Positions 55,001 to 63,100 of a DNA stretch of 64,000 bases are shown here, in pieces; the first letter of the stretch is position 1, and each line of letters opens with the position of its first letter. The notes below the pieces were generated by a model. It saw only the letters and a program-made list of their open reading frames with translations, did no database searches and was not told the DNA's origin. Source of the DNA: Romanomermis culicivorax (Eukaryota > Nematoda > Enoplea > Mermithida > Mermithidae); the NCBI GenBank assembly GCA_963922205.1, contig CAWUHX010000030.1, positions 1,488,001 to 1,552,000 of the forward strand, in the 5' to 3' direction. The translations under genes were made by a program, and so were the position numbers.

Positions 55001-57526
55001 ATTAGTTCAACTAATTCGAATGCTCCAATCCAAATTTCTTCAGTGAATGAAACGGATTTATTTGCTGTAAGTGTTTTTTGTAGTCATTTTATAGTTTAGA
55101 ATGTAAAATGTAATTCTAGGCAAGAAAGTTCTTTTCATTAAAATCAAATATGTCGGCATTAGATGGCTATTTACAGTCTTTAAATTTCGACGATCTTCAA
55201 AAGGAATTATTGTTTATAAATGGGGTCGAAATGTTAATCAAGAAAAATTTGTTAACAAAAACTATAGCCAATTCCAGTACGGTGTCTCATTTCCGGATTA
55301 CGCCGACCAATAAACAAGGAACGTTGACGAAAATTGACGAAGTTGATTCGGAAGAAAAATTAGATAATTATTCAATTAAGGATACAAAATCCGAAACCTC
55401 TACGCGTATCCAGGAGAAGAAAGCTCCTGGAAAAGGAAATTTTGAGGTAAATTGTGACATCCATCACAGTTGAAAATTAGGACAATGTGCCCTGATATGT
55501 GACGTAAGTCATAAATCTAAAGGGTCAGTGATTTTTAATGTTTGGGTCATGTGTTGCTAAAATTCAAGTGGAAGGTCATTGGAGGGAAGAAGTTTGCGTG
55601 TTGTAGAAATCTATTAAGATTCGCGCCCATGGCGTGGAGCGCCGAAAAAAGCTGGACATTTGATACTATTTTTTCCTTCGAAAACGTCAATTTTCAATCA
55701 AAAATGAACATTCTTCATATTTTTTCTCAAGGGTTAAGTGCGATTGTCAGCTCCATCCAACATAGCTATTTGAGTGCCAAATCTTGGGGATCATTATGTC
55801 TAATAGAAGACGATTCCATATTTGTTCATTTGTGATTCATAGCACTTCTCCAGCGGGCTTTTTTTGTCATTTTAGGGGTCGGGCTCTTAAAAATTTGGAA
55901 ATGGCTCCTAAAATCTTTGGTCTATAGGAACCATTTTGGTGCCTACAATTTTAATTTACATAGGTACCCATATTTTAGTGAATTATAGTTATTTTAATTC
56001 AATTTTAGATTTAAAGCAAGTGTTTTGCAGGATCTAAAATTAAAAAAACATTGAATCATTTTATAATTCTTTGGTAGGTCTATCCACTGTTTTTCACAAG
56101 TCAAATTTTTAAGGAAAAAACAAATCGATAAAAGCAAAAAAAATATGAATATTTGGCACAGAAAAGGTGAATTTTGGTGGATTTAAGAGGTAAAAATCTC
56201 AATTTTCCCACTCTTTATAACTATAATTTCAAACATCTAACCGAATTTGAATTTATAATCATAATGGAAATGATTTTTAGAAATTTCAAGTTTAATTTGA
56301 ATTTTTCCAAACTCATGAAAAACTCATTTTTTAATTTGTAAAAACACCTATTCTTGAACAGAAAATTCGAACCTCGTGTTTATTGAATAAGTTATCCCTA
56401 AATTGATTTTCTAGTATTTCAGAATGTCAAAATCTAAATTCTTTTTAACGCTACTTGCTGAAAAGACAGGAGACGACAGAAGGAATAAAAATAGAAACTG
56501 CGTTCTCCATTGTCCTATACTTTTGTGCCAGAAAGACATGAACTCAAGTGCTATCTTCAAAGAAAGTTTCTACAAAAATACACCGAATATTGTAGTTCTT
56601 TGATTGAATATCCATTTAATTTAATTACATTCCAAGCCTATTTTTCGATATTGTTCAATCACAAATTTTTTGGCTCCCAAAATTAATATTTGGCTCATCA
56701 ATAATTAGGCCTTGGAGTCGTTTGGCTCGGGATTTTTAAAACAAAAAATCCTGTTCTTCAGTAATCAAAAATGTTGGGTTCTTCGGCGCTTCGCTCCTTA
56801 TATACAAATTTTTTCAAATTTTTAGACTACGGCAACTTTTTCAAATCAGTTTCGACTTATGTAAATTTTAGGCAACCAATAACATCTCCTACAAAAACTC
56901 CGTTGACTCCTGAGCTCCGTTTCATGTTATGCTTATAATTCTATTTCGAAAGCTGTTCAATGTTGATTTAAAATTTCATTTCGTTCAAAATTAATGACTA
57001 AAATTCCAGTTTTAATCTGAATTTCAAAATATTCCTGTCAATTTTTAAAATCTTACGAAATCTAAAATTTAGTGTTTTCTAGAATATCTCGACAAACACG
57101 TGTGACTCATTGCAAGTTTCTAAACCACATACTCCCGTCGATGCTCAATCTCTAACCGCCAAAACACCAAAAACTATTCTAAAAAGCGCCGCCCGAAGTT
57201 CCTCGCCAATTAAAGCGTTAACAGACGAAAGTTTGTTATTGGCGGCCGCCGCGGTAGTGGCTAAAAATCACTCTAATCCGAAATTATTAATCGATTTTGG
57301 ACCGGAAATTTCTTTGGATAGGAGCCCGATTTTAAACCAAAATGAGGACGAAAAAAGTCGCGTCGATCAACTATTCGTTTGTTCGACCAACGATCTAGAT
57401 AGATTGAGCGTCACGTTTTTCAATGCGACGGATTTGAATCAAAAAAATGATTGTCTATCGACCGGTAATGCAACAAGTTCGACGAAAGATTCTATTAAAA
57501 TTGAAAATTCGGTCGATTTGAGGTAA
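39774..57526 (+). CDS. Unrecognised basic, probably disordered protein, eight exons (gene B)
   Basis: Exons 39774-40074, 54176-54285, 54345-54462, 54514-54623, 54685-54898, 54972-55066, 55120-55446 and 57083-57526 join in phase throughout (1,719 bp, 572 residues). The N-terminus is Arg/Ser/Pro-rich (SNRPNNVRSFLPTKSNSS). The middle has a helical stretch, ALDGYLQSLNFDDLQKELLF, and the last exon has TPKTILKSAARSSSPIKALT followed by an Ala-rich helix. No membrane segment, signal peptide or domain is recognised. An alternative ending exists: a donor GTAAAA at 57523 could skip the TAA and join an acceptor near 57953, adding only about seven residues. Intron 1 is 14.1 kb; the next five introns are 51-73 bp. 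Confidence 0.8.
40326..40555. mobile_element. Rep-D copy 2
   Basis: CAGACATGCACGGCAAAAATTTTCC to CTATGTGCATGTATG, flanked by GTTACCAG (40318-40325) and GTCACCAG (40556-40563), 7/8. G-run-rich left and right sides; in gene B intron 1. Confidence 0.75.
41033..41180. mobile_element. 148 bp hAT-type MITE, CAGGGCCGTGC termini
   Basis: Left CAGGGCCGTGCACAAGGGGG and right inverse (TGCGCACGGCCCTG), with perfect 8 bp duplication TAACTGAG (41025-41032 and 41181-41188). The interior has a CGGCCGCCCCCC run and CATTGAGGCAGCATGCA. Termini fit the hAT consensus. Confidence 0.85.
41230..41880. repeat. Diverged CGGCGC-hairpin repeat fragment
   Basis: Contains GATCGAAACAATGAATTTTTG, GCATTTTAGAACGTCAAAACCC, ACGCGCCGGTTATG and CCAGCTCAGGCGCGG in the order found in K1 and K2. 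The hairpin stem is eroded. Non-coding, in gene B intron 1. Confidence 0.5.
42105..42215. repeat. Short repeat, inverted copy at 53862-53990
   Basis: GCTTCTCTGGATCGCAATGCTG, GAGAAAAAGTTGTCCTCAACTAC and CATGACCACGAG are matched in inverse at 53862-53990 (ATTGCGATTCAGGGAAGC, GTAGTTGAGGACTAC). The pair brackets 11.6 kb of gene B intron 1; unknown class. Confidence 0.6.
42228..43386. mobile_element. Foldback element FB2 with CAGCGAAGTCTCAA arms
   Basis: The left arm (42241-42490) is an array of about 16-24 bp units of the form ACAGCGA(AG/TT)CTCAAA. The right arm (43205-43370) is the inverse array (GAGACTTCGCTGTATT). End sequences GGTTTCACCCCTATTCAGCG and inverse GGCGTGTCCTCAATACAG align base for base into the arrays. 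The centre (42660-43010) is pyrimidine-rich and non-coding. No 9 bp duplication is evident. Confidence 0.7.
43387..44154. other. Intron sequence, no recognised element
   Basis: Part of gene B intron 1. The only structured sequence is a GTGCACGGTGCACGAATTGG palindromic word near 44010. No coding exon is supported. Confidence 0.35.
44163..44977. mobile_element. 815 bp hAT element, CAGTGGCGGACGC termini
   Basis: Left CAGTGGCGGACGCGGGGGGC and inverse right GCGTCCGCCACTG, with perfect 8 bp duplication ATCAACTC (44155-44162 and 44978-44985). The CAGTG terminus fits hAT. The interior carries the CGGCGC-hairpin repeat (about 44290, 44658, 44770) and matches the interior of K' near 24830-25130. No transposase. 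Confidence 0.85.
45623..46040. mobile_element. Rep-B copy 3
   Basis: CATACATGTAACGGGG to CAATTACATGTATG, with TACACGAT (45615-45622) / GACACGAT (46041-46048), 7/8. The hairpin GGCGCGAAGCGCC lies near 45817. Confidence 0.85.
46323..47624. mobile_element. 1.3 kb hAT element, CAGGGCCGTAGCCAG terminus
   Basis: Left CAGGGCCGTAGCCAGG and right inverse CAAGGCCGTATTTAG, with perfect duplication TCTCGAGG (46315-46322 and 47625-47632). It sits in the LINE remnant and contains Rep-B copy 4 (46737-47174) and CGGCGC-hairpin words near 46490, 47261 and 47511. Confidence 0.85.
46737..47174. mobile_element. Rep-B copy 4
   Basis: CATATATGTAACGGAG to CAATTACATGTATG with perfect duplication CTCTTAAC (46729-46736 and 47175-47182). 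Confidence 0.9.
47627..47776 (+). pseudogene. Non-LTR (LINE) reverse transcriptase remnant
   Basis: One frame reads RWVLGPLLFLLYINDVSHS then VEMVIFADDVKIFT before a stop. These are the conserved LGPLLF-x-x-YIND and FADD blocks (the DD is the catalytic pair) of LINE reverse transcriptases. Only about 50 residues remain; the hAT element 46323-47624 is inserted just upstream within the same frame. Confidence 0.8.
48105..48295. mobile_element. Rep-A copy 5
   Basis: CATACCTGTAAGAGGTCCG to CAAGTACAGGTATG with perfect duplication AGCACTAT (48097-48104 and 48296-48303). Confidence 0.9.
48590..48665. repeat. Family T dispersed repeat fragment
   Basis: AAATTATTAATGTCGTCAAA and a following TATAGAATTTTTTAG match the start of the family T copies at 10100 and 60790. 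Confidence 0.35.
49835..49960. mobile_element. 126 bp hAT-type MITE, right terminus lost
   Basis: Same family as 41033-41180 in reverse: CAGGGCCGTGCGCAGG, GGGGGGCGGACTA, CTGAATAGCCCC, TGCATGCTGCCTCAATG. The G run then leads straight into CTG, so about 20 bp of the second terminus are missing, yet ACTATAGT (49827-49834) / ACTGTAGT (49961-49968) still flank it (7/8). Confidence 0.8.
50569..50783. mobile_element. Rep-A copy 6 (reverse)
   Basis: CATACCTGTAATTGGGG to CTTACAGGTATG with perfect duplication CATGAGGG (50561-50568 and 50784-50791). Confidence 0.9.
51271..51651. mobile_element. 381 bp hAT-like MITE, TAGAGATGTATC termini
   Basis: TAGAGATGTATCAGGGACCC and inverse TAGAGACGTATCGGGTCC. The interior repeats GGACCCGGACCCGATATTCT words. 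Flanks CTAGTTAT / CTAGCTAC match 6/8. Structurally like the 45021-48997 element (TAGAG ends plus short repeats) with a different repeat unit. Confidence 0.7.
51933..52104. mobile_element. Rep-A copy 7 (short)
   Basis: CATACCTGTAAAAGGTCCG to CAATTACAGGTATG, 172 bp, with GAGGAAAG (51925-51932) / GAGAAAAG (52105-52112), 7/8. Confidence 0.85.
52498..52698. mobile_element. Rep-A copy 8 (reverse)
   Basis: CATACCTGTAATTGGGG to CTTACAGGTATG with perfect duplication TGTGTAGA (52490-52497 and 52699-52706). Confidence 0.9.
53196..53430. mobile_element. Rep-D copy 3
   Basis: CACACATGCACGGCAAGAATTTTCC to CTATGTGCATG; colinear with 40326-40555 including GATGCACAAAAATCATCAAA. The right terminus is mutated and the target duplication is unclear. 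Confidence 0.7.
53862..53990. repeat. Inverted copy of the 42105-42215 repeat
   Basis: Reads CATGTAGTTGAGGACTAC, TTTTTCTCG and ATTGCGATTCAGGGAAGC, the reverse of 42105-42215. It lies just 190 bp before gene B exon 2. Confidence 0.6.
54176..55446 (+). CDS. Gene B exons 2-7 with short introns
   Basis: Six exons (54176-54285, 54345-54462, 54514-54623, 54685-54898, 54972-55066, 55120-55446) separated by introns of 59, 51, 61, 73 and 53 bp. Acceptors are TTTTCAG, GTTTCAG, GTTTAAG, TCTGCAG, TTTTCAG and TTCTAG, all preserving phase. The acceptor at 54513 was chosen because the alternative CCGTTCAG (54532) would force a stop in the following exon. Confidence 0.85.
55447..57082 (+). other. Gene B intron 7 with diverged hairpin repeats
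   Basis: A 1.6 kb intron. Contains CCATGGCGTGGAGCGCCG (about 55628), Rep-B-like TCAATTTTCAATCAAAAAT sequence, a K-like block AAAAGGTGAATTTTGGTGG (56160) and TTCGGCGCTTCGCTCC (56780). No intact element. Confidence 0.5.
57083..57526 (+). CDS. Gene B last exon
   Basis: Follows the acceptor TTTTCTAG. Encodes 147 residues, including LLIDFGPEISLDRSPILNQN and RVDQLFVCSTNDLDRLSVTF, and ends at TAA (57524-57526). AATAAA occurs at 58256, compatible with a long 3'UTR. Confidence 0.75.
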   Translation, partial: NISTNTCDSLQVSKPHTPVDAQSLTAKTPKTILKSAARSSSPIKALTDESLLLAAAAVVAKNHSNPKLLIDFGPEISLDRSPILNQNEDEKSRVDQLFVCSTNDLDRLSVTFFNATDLNQKNDCLSTGNATSSTKDSIKIENSVDLR

Positions 57527-58255
57527 AAGTGCTAGACTGCCCTGATTTTTATTCAATTTCTTAGCATCGTGGTGCAAATTAATTGATTAATTTTTCGATT
57601 GTAAGTCGCTCATGAAGCTTTCTTTGTCTGAGAAACGTTTCAGAAATTACAAGTGATCTTTCCTTCGCTCGACCATTTTCGGTTTTTTATGCAATTTGGT
57701 AAAGACTCGCATGGAAAATTTAAACATTTTTGGGGCATTTTTGCTTCAAGAGAAAATATTGAGTTTTTGTCCGGATTATTTAAACTTGACTCATGTTATC
57801 CGTAGCATAGTATGACCTTGCTTGTAAATGTTAAGAATGGAAAGCAAGTACTATGTCGTATTTTTTACGTTTTCCTACTCGCATAGGACTAGAAACTTGT
57901 GAGCCTACTCACCTAGCTTTTACAATCTTCTAATTTTCGAAAACTTTTTAGTGTTCAACCGTTATTTGGTTGAAAAAATTGAACATAAATATCGATTTCC
58001 TTATTTTTTATGTTTTTTAGACTCGTACCCTATTCCTGACCACCATCTCAAACAAGTGCCAAATTACGAATTCAGCATGATTCGATTTATATCTACAAAA
58101 TTTTACTTCAAGGTGTGTGTTTCATTTGTAACTTTTCACTATATCATACATCGCTTTGTTTTAAATTAACTTGTAGGTCGCAATCTTGTACATCTAACGT
58201 GTAAATTTGTTTTTATTTTATACACAATTGTCGTATTTTAGTTGATAACCTTCGA

Positions 58256-58261
58256 AATAAA
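58256..58261 (+). terminator. Candidate poly(A) signal for gene B
   Basis: AATAAA 730 bp after the stop codon; a second AATAAA follows near 58367. No nearer canonical hexamer was seen after the stop. Confidence 0.4.
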
Positions 58262-58799
58262 GCCGGGGTTTTATCCGCAATACTTTTCTTTTGTGATTTA
58301 CATTTCCTTGAGTCAGCAGTTCATTATTCTAAGCGCAAATTTTTATGGAACAAAAATTTTCTGTGAAATAAACTGAGATATGGCTATTCAAATTGCAATC
58401 ACCAGATAAATGATGCCATGTTTGTCAAAAAAATGTCTAGGTGGAATACGAATTTTAGAAGCGACCGTTTTTCGATAAATGAGTTCTTCATATTCAATTG
58501 AAACATCCCAAATTTCCTCGCGATTCTGGTTCTGGGCTTAATCCGTTCTGAGTGTTTATTCAGTTCGTCATTTTTAAATAAATTCGAGATTCTTTGCAGG
58601 CAGCATTGTTTAGAAAGTCTAAAATAATTATTCCAGTAGTATTTGCACATAGTCTCATGACTATGCTTGCGATTGTTCTCTTCTAGAAATAGAGACTCTC
58701 AAACTCTGATCAATTTATGTGTATCGCGACCAGTTTCAACAAAGACTCCCAAACTCTAAACGGCGTCGAAGTTCAATACGTCGACCCAAAATTCATCAT

Positions 58800-59120
58800 G
58801 ATTCATGCACATTGGGAGGTTGGGACCTACAGCAGATTTTGATTGACCTTCAGCAGATTCTTGTTGCCCCCTGCGGATTCGACCTGCACAGCCTTGATCA
58901 GGCAGATGATGAAGGAAAATGAGAAAAAGAGAAGAGAAAGACGTCATAAGAATGAAAATGATGCCGTAATTTAACGAATTTCTTACAAAAGTAGTAACAT
59001 TGAAACTTTAAAAAGTGTTGACCAAGTCAATAGTTCCGCATATTCGACTAATATAGATCTTAAAAAAATTTTTCTGTTCCTCCCGCTATCCTTGCTGACT
59101 TTTTATCCTGTGCATGTATG
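58800..59120. mobile_element. Rep-E copy 3
   Basis: Starts GATTCATGCACATTGGG (one mismatch to the family end) and ends TGCATGTATG. Flanks TTCATCAT (58792-58799) and CTCATCAC (59121-59128) match 6/8. Carries the CAGCAGATT repeats, GATGATGAAGGAAAATGAG and CTTTAAAAAGTG of the family. Between genes B and C. Confidence 0.75.
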
Positions 59121-59128
59121 CTCATCAC

Positions 59129-60020
59129 AATACAGATGATTTATTCTGCAAGAATTACTGCAGCTTGGATAAAAATAATAACGAAACTGTGTGCATTTCT
59201 AAAAGTAATATGAACAAGTATTAATGGAATAACGGTTTAACAATCTGCCTCATTTTGAAGTCTATTTTTTGCAAAGAATCTGTGGCCAATACACAACTTC
59301 GATCGAACTCTATAGATAATAGATGATGAATGTTTGTCCTCCTATGGAAGGTGTGCCTTTCCCGGGAAAAATATTGGTCACTCCATCTCTTTCGTTGGCT
59401 ACTCTTTCCAGAAATTTCTGGAAAAGTTAATAATACTCCCGAGCCCGTTTTACTTTGGCTACTTTTATTGTATAGATCTGATTCATGAACATAGTTCCTG
59501 AAGAAGATAATTCTAGTTTATAGAATGATGGAGGCTTGGCAACCTCTTTCGTTGTGTGGACGTTGAAAATGACAAAAAACGTGAATATTGCGGTTTGACC
59601 TGCTCTGTCATCGCATAAGTGGATGATTGAAAGAAATTTTCGAAAGTCAAACCCTTGGCTCACATATATAAACGGAAGGCGTTACTGAATCTTGTACACT
59701 AATTCTAGAGCAGGGTTTCTGAAAACCTATCTACCTTCTATGTTTTGTGCTATTGGTTAAAGTGACCCTGTTTGCTTTTGAAGAATGCAATCTTGTTTTC
59801 TAATCTTCGAATTCGAAGTTTCTATGCAAAATCGTACAGGATGTTCTTTATCGCGTAAAAACGATATTGCTATTGAGAACTAAGGCGTACCACGCACATT
59901 TGCTTACCACTTATGGTGGTCGGACACCGGCGTCATTCGTGCTGTCCGTTGGAACGTCTTTTTTCATGTTTATCTTCCGCGTTGTGGACAGTCCATAGTT
60001 TTGCTCTTGAATTTTTGTTA
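59129..60020. other. Intergenic DNA upstream of gene C
   Basis: A TATATAAAC word at about 59667 is a possible TATA element 380 bp before the gene C start. The minus-strand frame 59427-59663 has no recognisable domain. No other feature is supported. Confidence 0.3.
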
Positions 60021-60044
60021 TTTTTTCAGCAATCATCGGCAGCC
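60021..60044 (+). promoter_or_regulatory. Acceptor-like site before the gene C ATG
   Basis: TTTTTTCAG ends 15 bp upstream of the ATG (CAATCATCGGCAGCC-ATG). Compatible with a spliced-leader addition site or a 5'UTR intron end. Confidence 0.45.
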
Positions 60045-60162
60045 ATGTTTTTATTGATGTACAGCTTTTTATTGTTCTACATTTTTACCATTTTACCGGA
60101 AGCTGCCCACGTTGGGCACCTGAAAATTGGCGGGTCGGGAGAAACTTTTTCTATGGAGTCAG
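60045..60162 (+). CDS. Gene C exon 1 (signal peptide)
   Basis: 39 codons plus one base; the donor GTAACG follows GAGTCAG. A hydrophobic run of about 16 residues precedes PEAAHVG, a plausible signal peptidase site. Confidence 0.8.
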
Positions 60163-63100
60163 GTAACGCTTCGAGCTAATTTCCCTCTTGCAGGATCGAG
60201 GAATCAGAATCGCAGATGAAAATTTTAGAATTTCGGATTTGAAAAAAGAATTTAGAACTTGAATCTTGGTTGACGAAGGACCATCTCGTATGATTGTTTT
60301 CCAGAACTCAGAATGTGCTTGATCCACCTGATCCTTGCTGCATCCACAAAAAATGAGCTTTTCTGTCGAATATCATCTACAGTCATTTTTTCATGAAAGG
60401 TTTATAAATTGTAATGCTTCTCTGACGAATGTCATCTATATAGTCATTTTTGGGTAAATTACGGATGGCAGTGGCCGCCGCAAATTTTTTTGTGTCAAAA
60501 AACATGTTTTGGCAGAAAAAAACATCGATTAGGGGCGCGCTTTATTGTCGAAAGTCAACGAATTTGAAAATCTAATTTGAGTTTATTTTTCCTTTAAAAT
60601 TTTCCTTAGGCTGCTGCGCCCTAAGGGCGCAGCGCTGTTGAGGCTCTTCCAAATTTTGGCGCTTTTCCCATGCATAATTTCACTTGTTCTTTCTTCCCTT
60701 CATCACGAAAACCCCCAAAAACCGATGTCAGAGAAATTTCGGCGTGGCCACCGCCATCCGTAAAAATTCCCATTTTTTCATAAAAGGCTTATATAAATTG
60801 AAAAACGACTAAAGTCAGCGATGTCGTTAGAATCGTTTATAGAAAGCATTTACAGTAAGATTTTCCAATAAATTGTTTAAGGTCAGGTTGAGTACGTTCA
60901 CTCACAAATTCTTACTACTATATGGTATACGATTCAAAAAGTAGCAAAATGAAAAAGTAATTGCTCTCCGCTTTTATTATTCGGAAGCATTTCAAGAAAA
61001 ACAGATTTAGCTAACGTAATATGAAGAATGATATTGAAGTCACTTTAAAATCGATTTTATAGAATCAGTTTTTCGACGAAGATGCTGTAGTCTACTTCCT
61101 CGACTTTTGTCATTTACCATATTCACTTCATCAGTCAGTAAGAGCATTTTTTATATTTTTTAAGCCGATGATCACGCGATCCAGAGCGAAGTTGATCCGG
61201 ATTCCGTAAATATCCTCCAAACGAAACTACGGAGAACTTCACGACTAAAAGACAGGAGTAGCGAAGAACATCATCGACATTTTGGTGAACAATTCGACCA
61301 TGTTGATAAGGGTATGCATATTTGCTTTTTCCATTAAAGCAAAATCTTGCAAATTAATATTTGGCTGAAATATGAAGTCAAAAAAGATGTCGATCCAAGA
61401 CCAGTATTCAAAAATCCATATTAAGAACGTTTAAATTATGGAAGGCAAGGTTTCTTGAAATACTACCCGAAAAATTTGTCTTGCATTGAGTCACTGATGA
61501 CGTGACTGTTTTTTTGACTTCGGTGGACAACTGATTCAGATTAAAAGCGTAAAATACCAAACTGTATTTTTTATCTTGACCTATTCTAATCAATCTCACT
61601 CTAATTATGAACCGCTATCAAAATAAACTTTTTGATCCATACAATCCAATACGTCGTTTTAGATTTTTGCAATTTTTAGCTCGCCATGTGGCCAAAAAAA
61701 CCTTGGAAGAAGGCGAGCACGAAGTAGCTGAGGCGTTGACCGAGGTGAAAGACACGGTGAAAACGATTTGGACCGATTTTTTGGAATGGTGGAACAACCC
61801 GCAGCCGGTAACTACGACTGAAAAACCGGAGTCAGAGGAAGAGCCAGAGGAGAAAACGGAAGAAGATATCGATATTGATGATATGAAAAAGCCATCGAAA
61901 GGTATATAATCACTTTAGTGGGACATCTGAAATTATTTTGCAGAAATTTGATGCGCGTGACTACAAATATGTGTAGCAGCTGCTAGGCAGATGCTACCGG
62001 AGGAGGAACAAGATTACGCCTATACGTTTTAATATTTAGAAAGTAGCATCACCTAGACTCTTAGCATATCAACTAGCGGCAACTGGGGCAAAAAAAGACT
62101 ACTTCCACGGGTAGATTGAGCACAAGCTAAATTAACATCCAGAATCCAATCTTTGAAGTTTATAAAACCTAATGAACGCAAACTAAACAGATACCTAAGA
62201 TTTTATATTCTGTTCGGATGAAATATTCTTCATGGGTCAGATCTTATTTTCAGCTACCACTAGAACGACAACCACTCGAAAATTTTCTACGACTACAATC
62301 AGAAAACCGACAACCACTTCAACTAGAAAGGAGACTACGGTCAGCAAGCCAACAACCATTGTTGAAAAGGCGACAACAACCAAGATAGTTCCAACGACGA
62401 CAAGTAAACCAACCACCAGAACGTCACCGATGACCAAAACGTCGATGACAACGACAAAAGCTTCGACGACAAAAATTTCTCCAACGAAGAAAACGCCACC
62501 GACGACGAAAACACCGTTAACAATGAAAACGCCCCCGATGACGAATATGCCGTTGACAACAAAAACGCCGCCAACGACGAAAAAGCCGTCGACAACGAAA
62601 AAGCTGCCAGAAGCAACCACTGCGCTGGAGGTTGCGAAACCGTCCACAGTAGCAGCAGCGAACGCTCTTAGCGGCGTCTGCGGTAGCAGCCCATGCAAGA
62701 ATAACGGCATTTGTAGAGAAATTCGCGGCAAATTGACAAATTCGGTGCAGGTTTTCGTCGGCCACGTTTGCTTATGTCAAGACAGATTTACAGGATATAA
62801 TTGCGAACTGGAGATCGGTAGGTTTGTTGGGCATATTGCGAGTCCACGCTTAGCTTACAATAAGACAGCAGAAGATTACTGCAATTTACAAAGATCCTTT
62901 AAATCATACTGTCAATTGAAGTAATTTTGTCAGGACGATCAGAATCCATGAAGAGTTCGCTTTTGATTGATCCTGCTGAAAGAGATGGTGGTACAAGTGC
63001 TTGCTCTAAAGTGATCATGCTATTGCATTGCGGCCATTTTGACCAAAATTATCATGCTTCGGACTATGAGTATTTTAAACTAAAATTGAGAAACTGATCC

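Noticed and set aside
62237..62731. A 164-codon minus-strand frame rich in Val/Gly
   Set aside because: It is the complement of the Thr-rich exon of gene C, which has an in-phase acceptor, an EGF domain and a donor.
62935..63100. Alternative terminal exon of gene C after TTTTGTCAG
   Set aside because: It is open in the right phase to a TGA but has no domain, and the EGF exon at 63495 is a much better continuation; kept only as a possibility.
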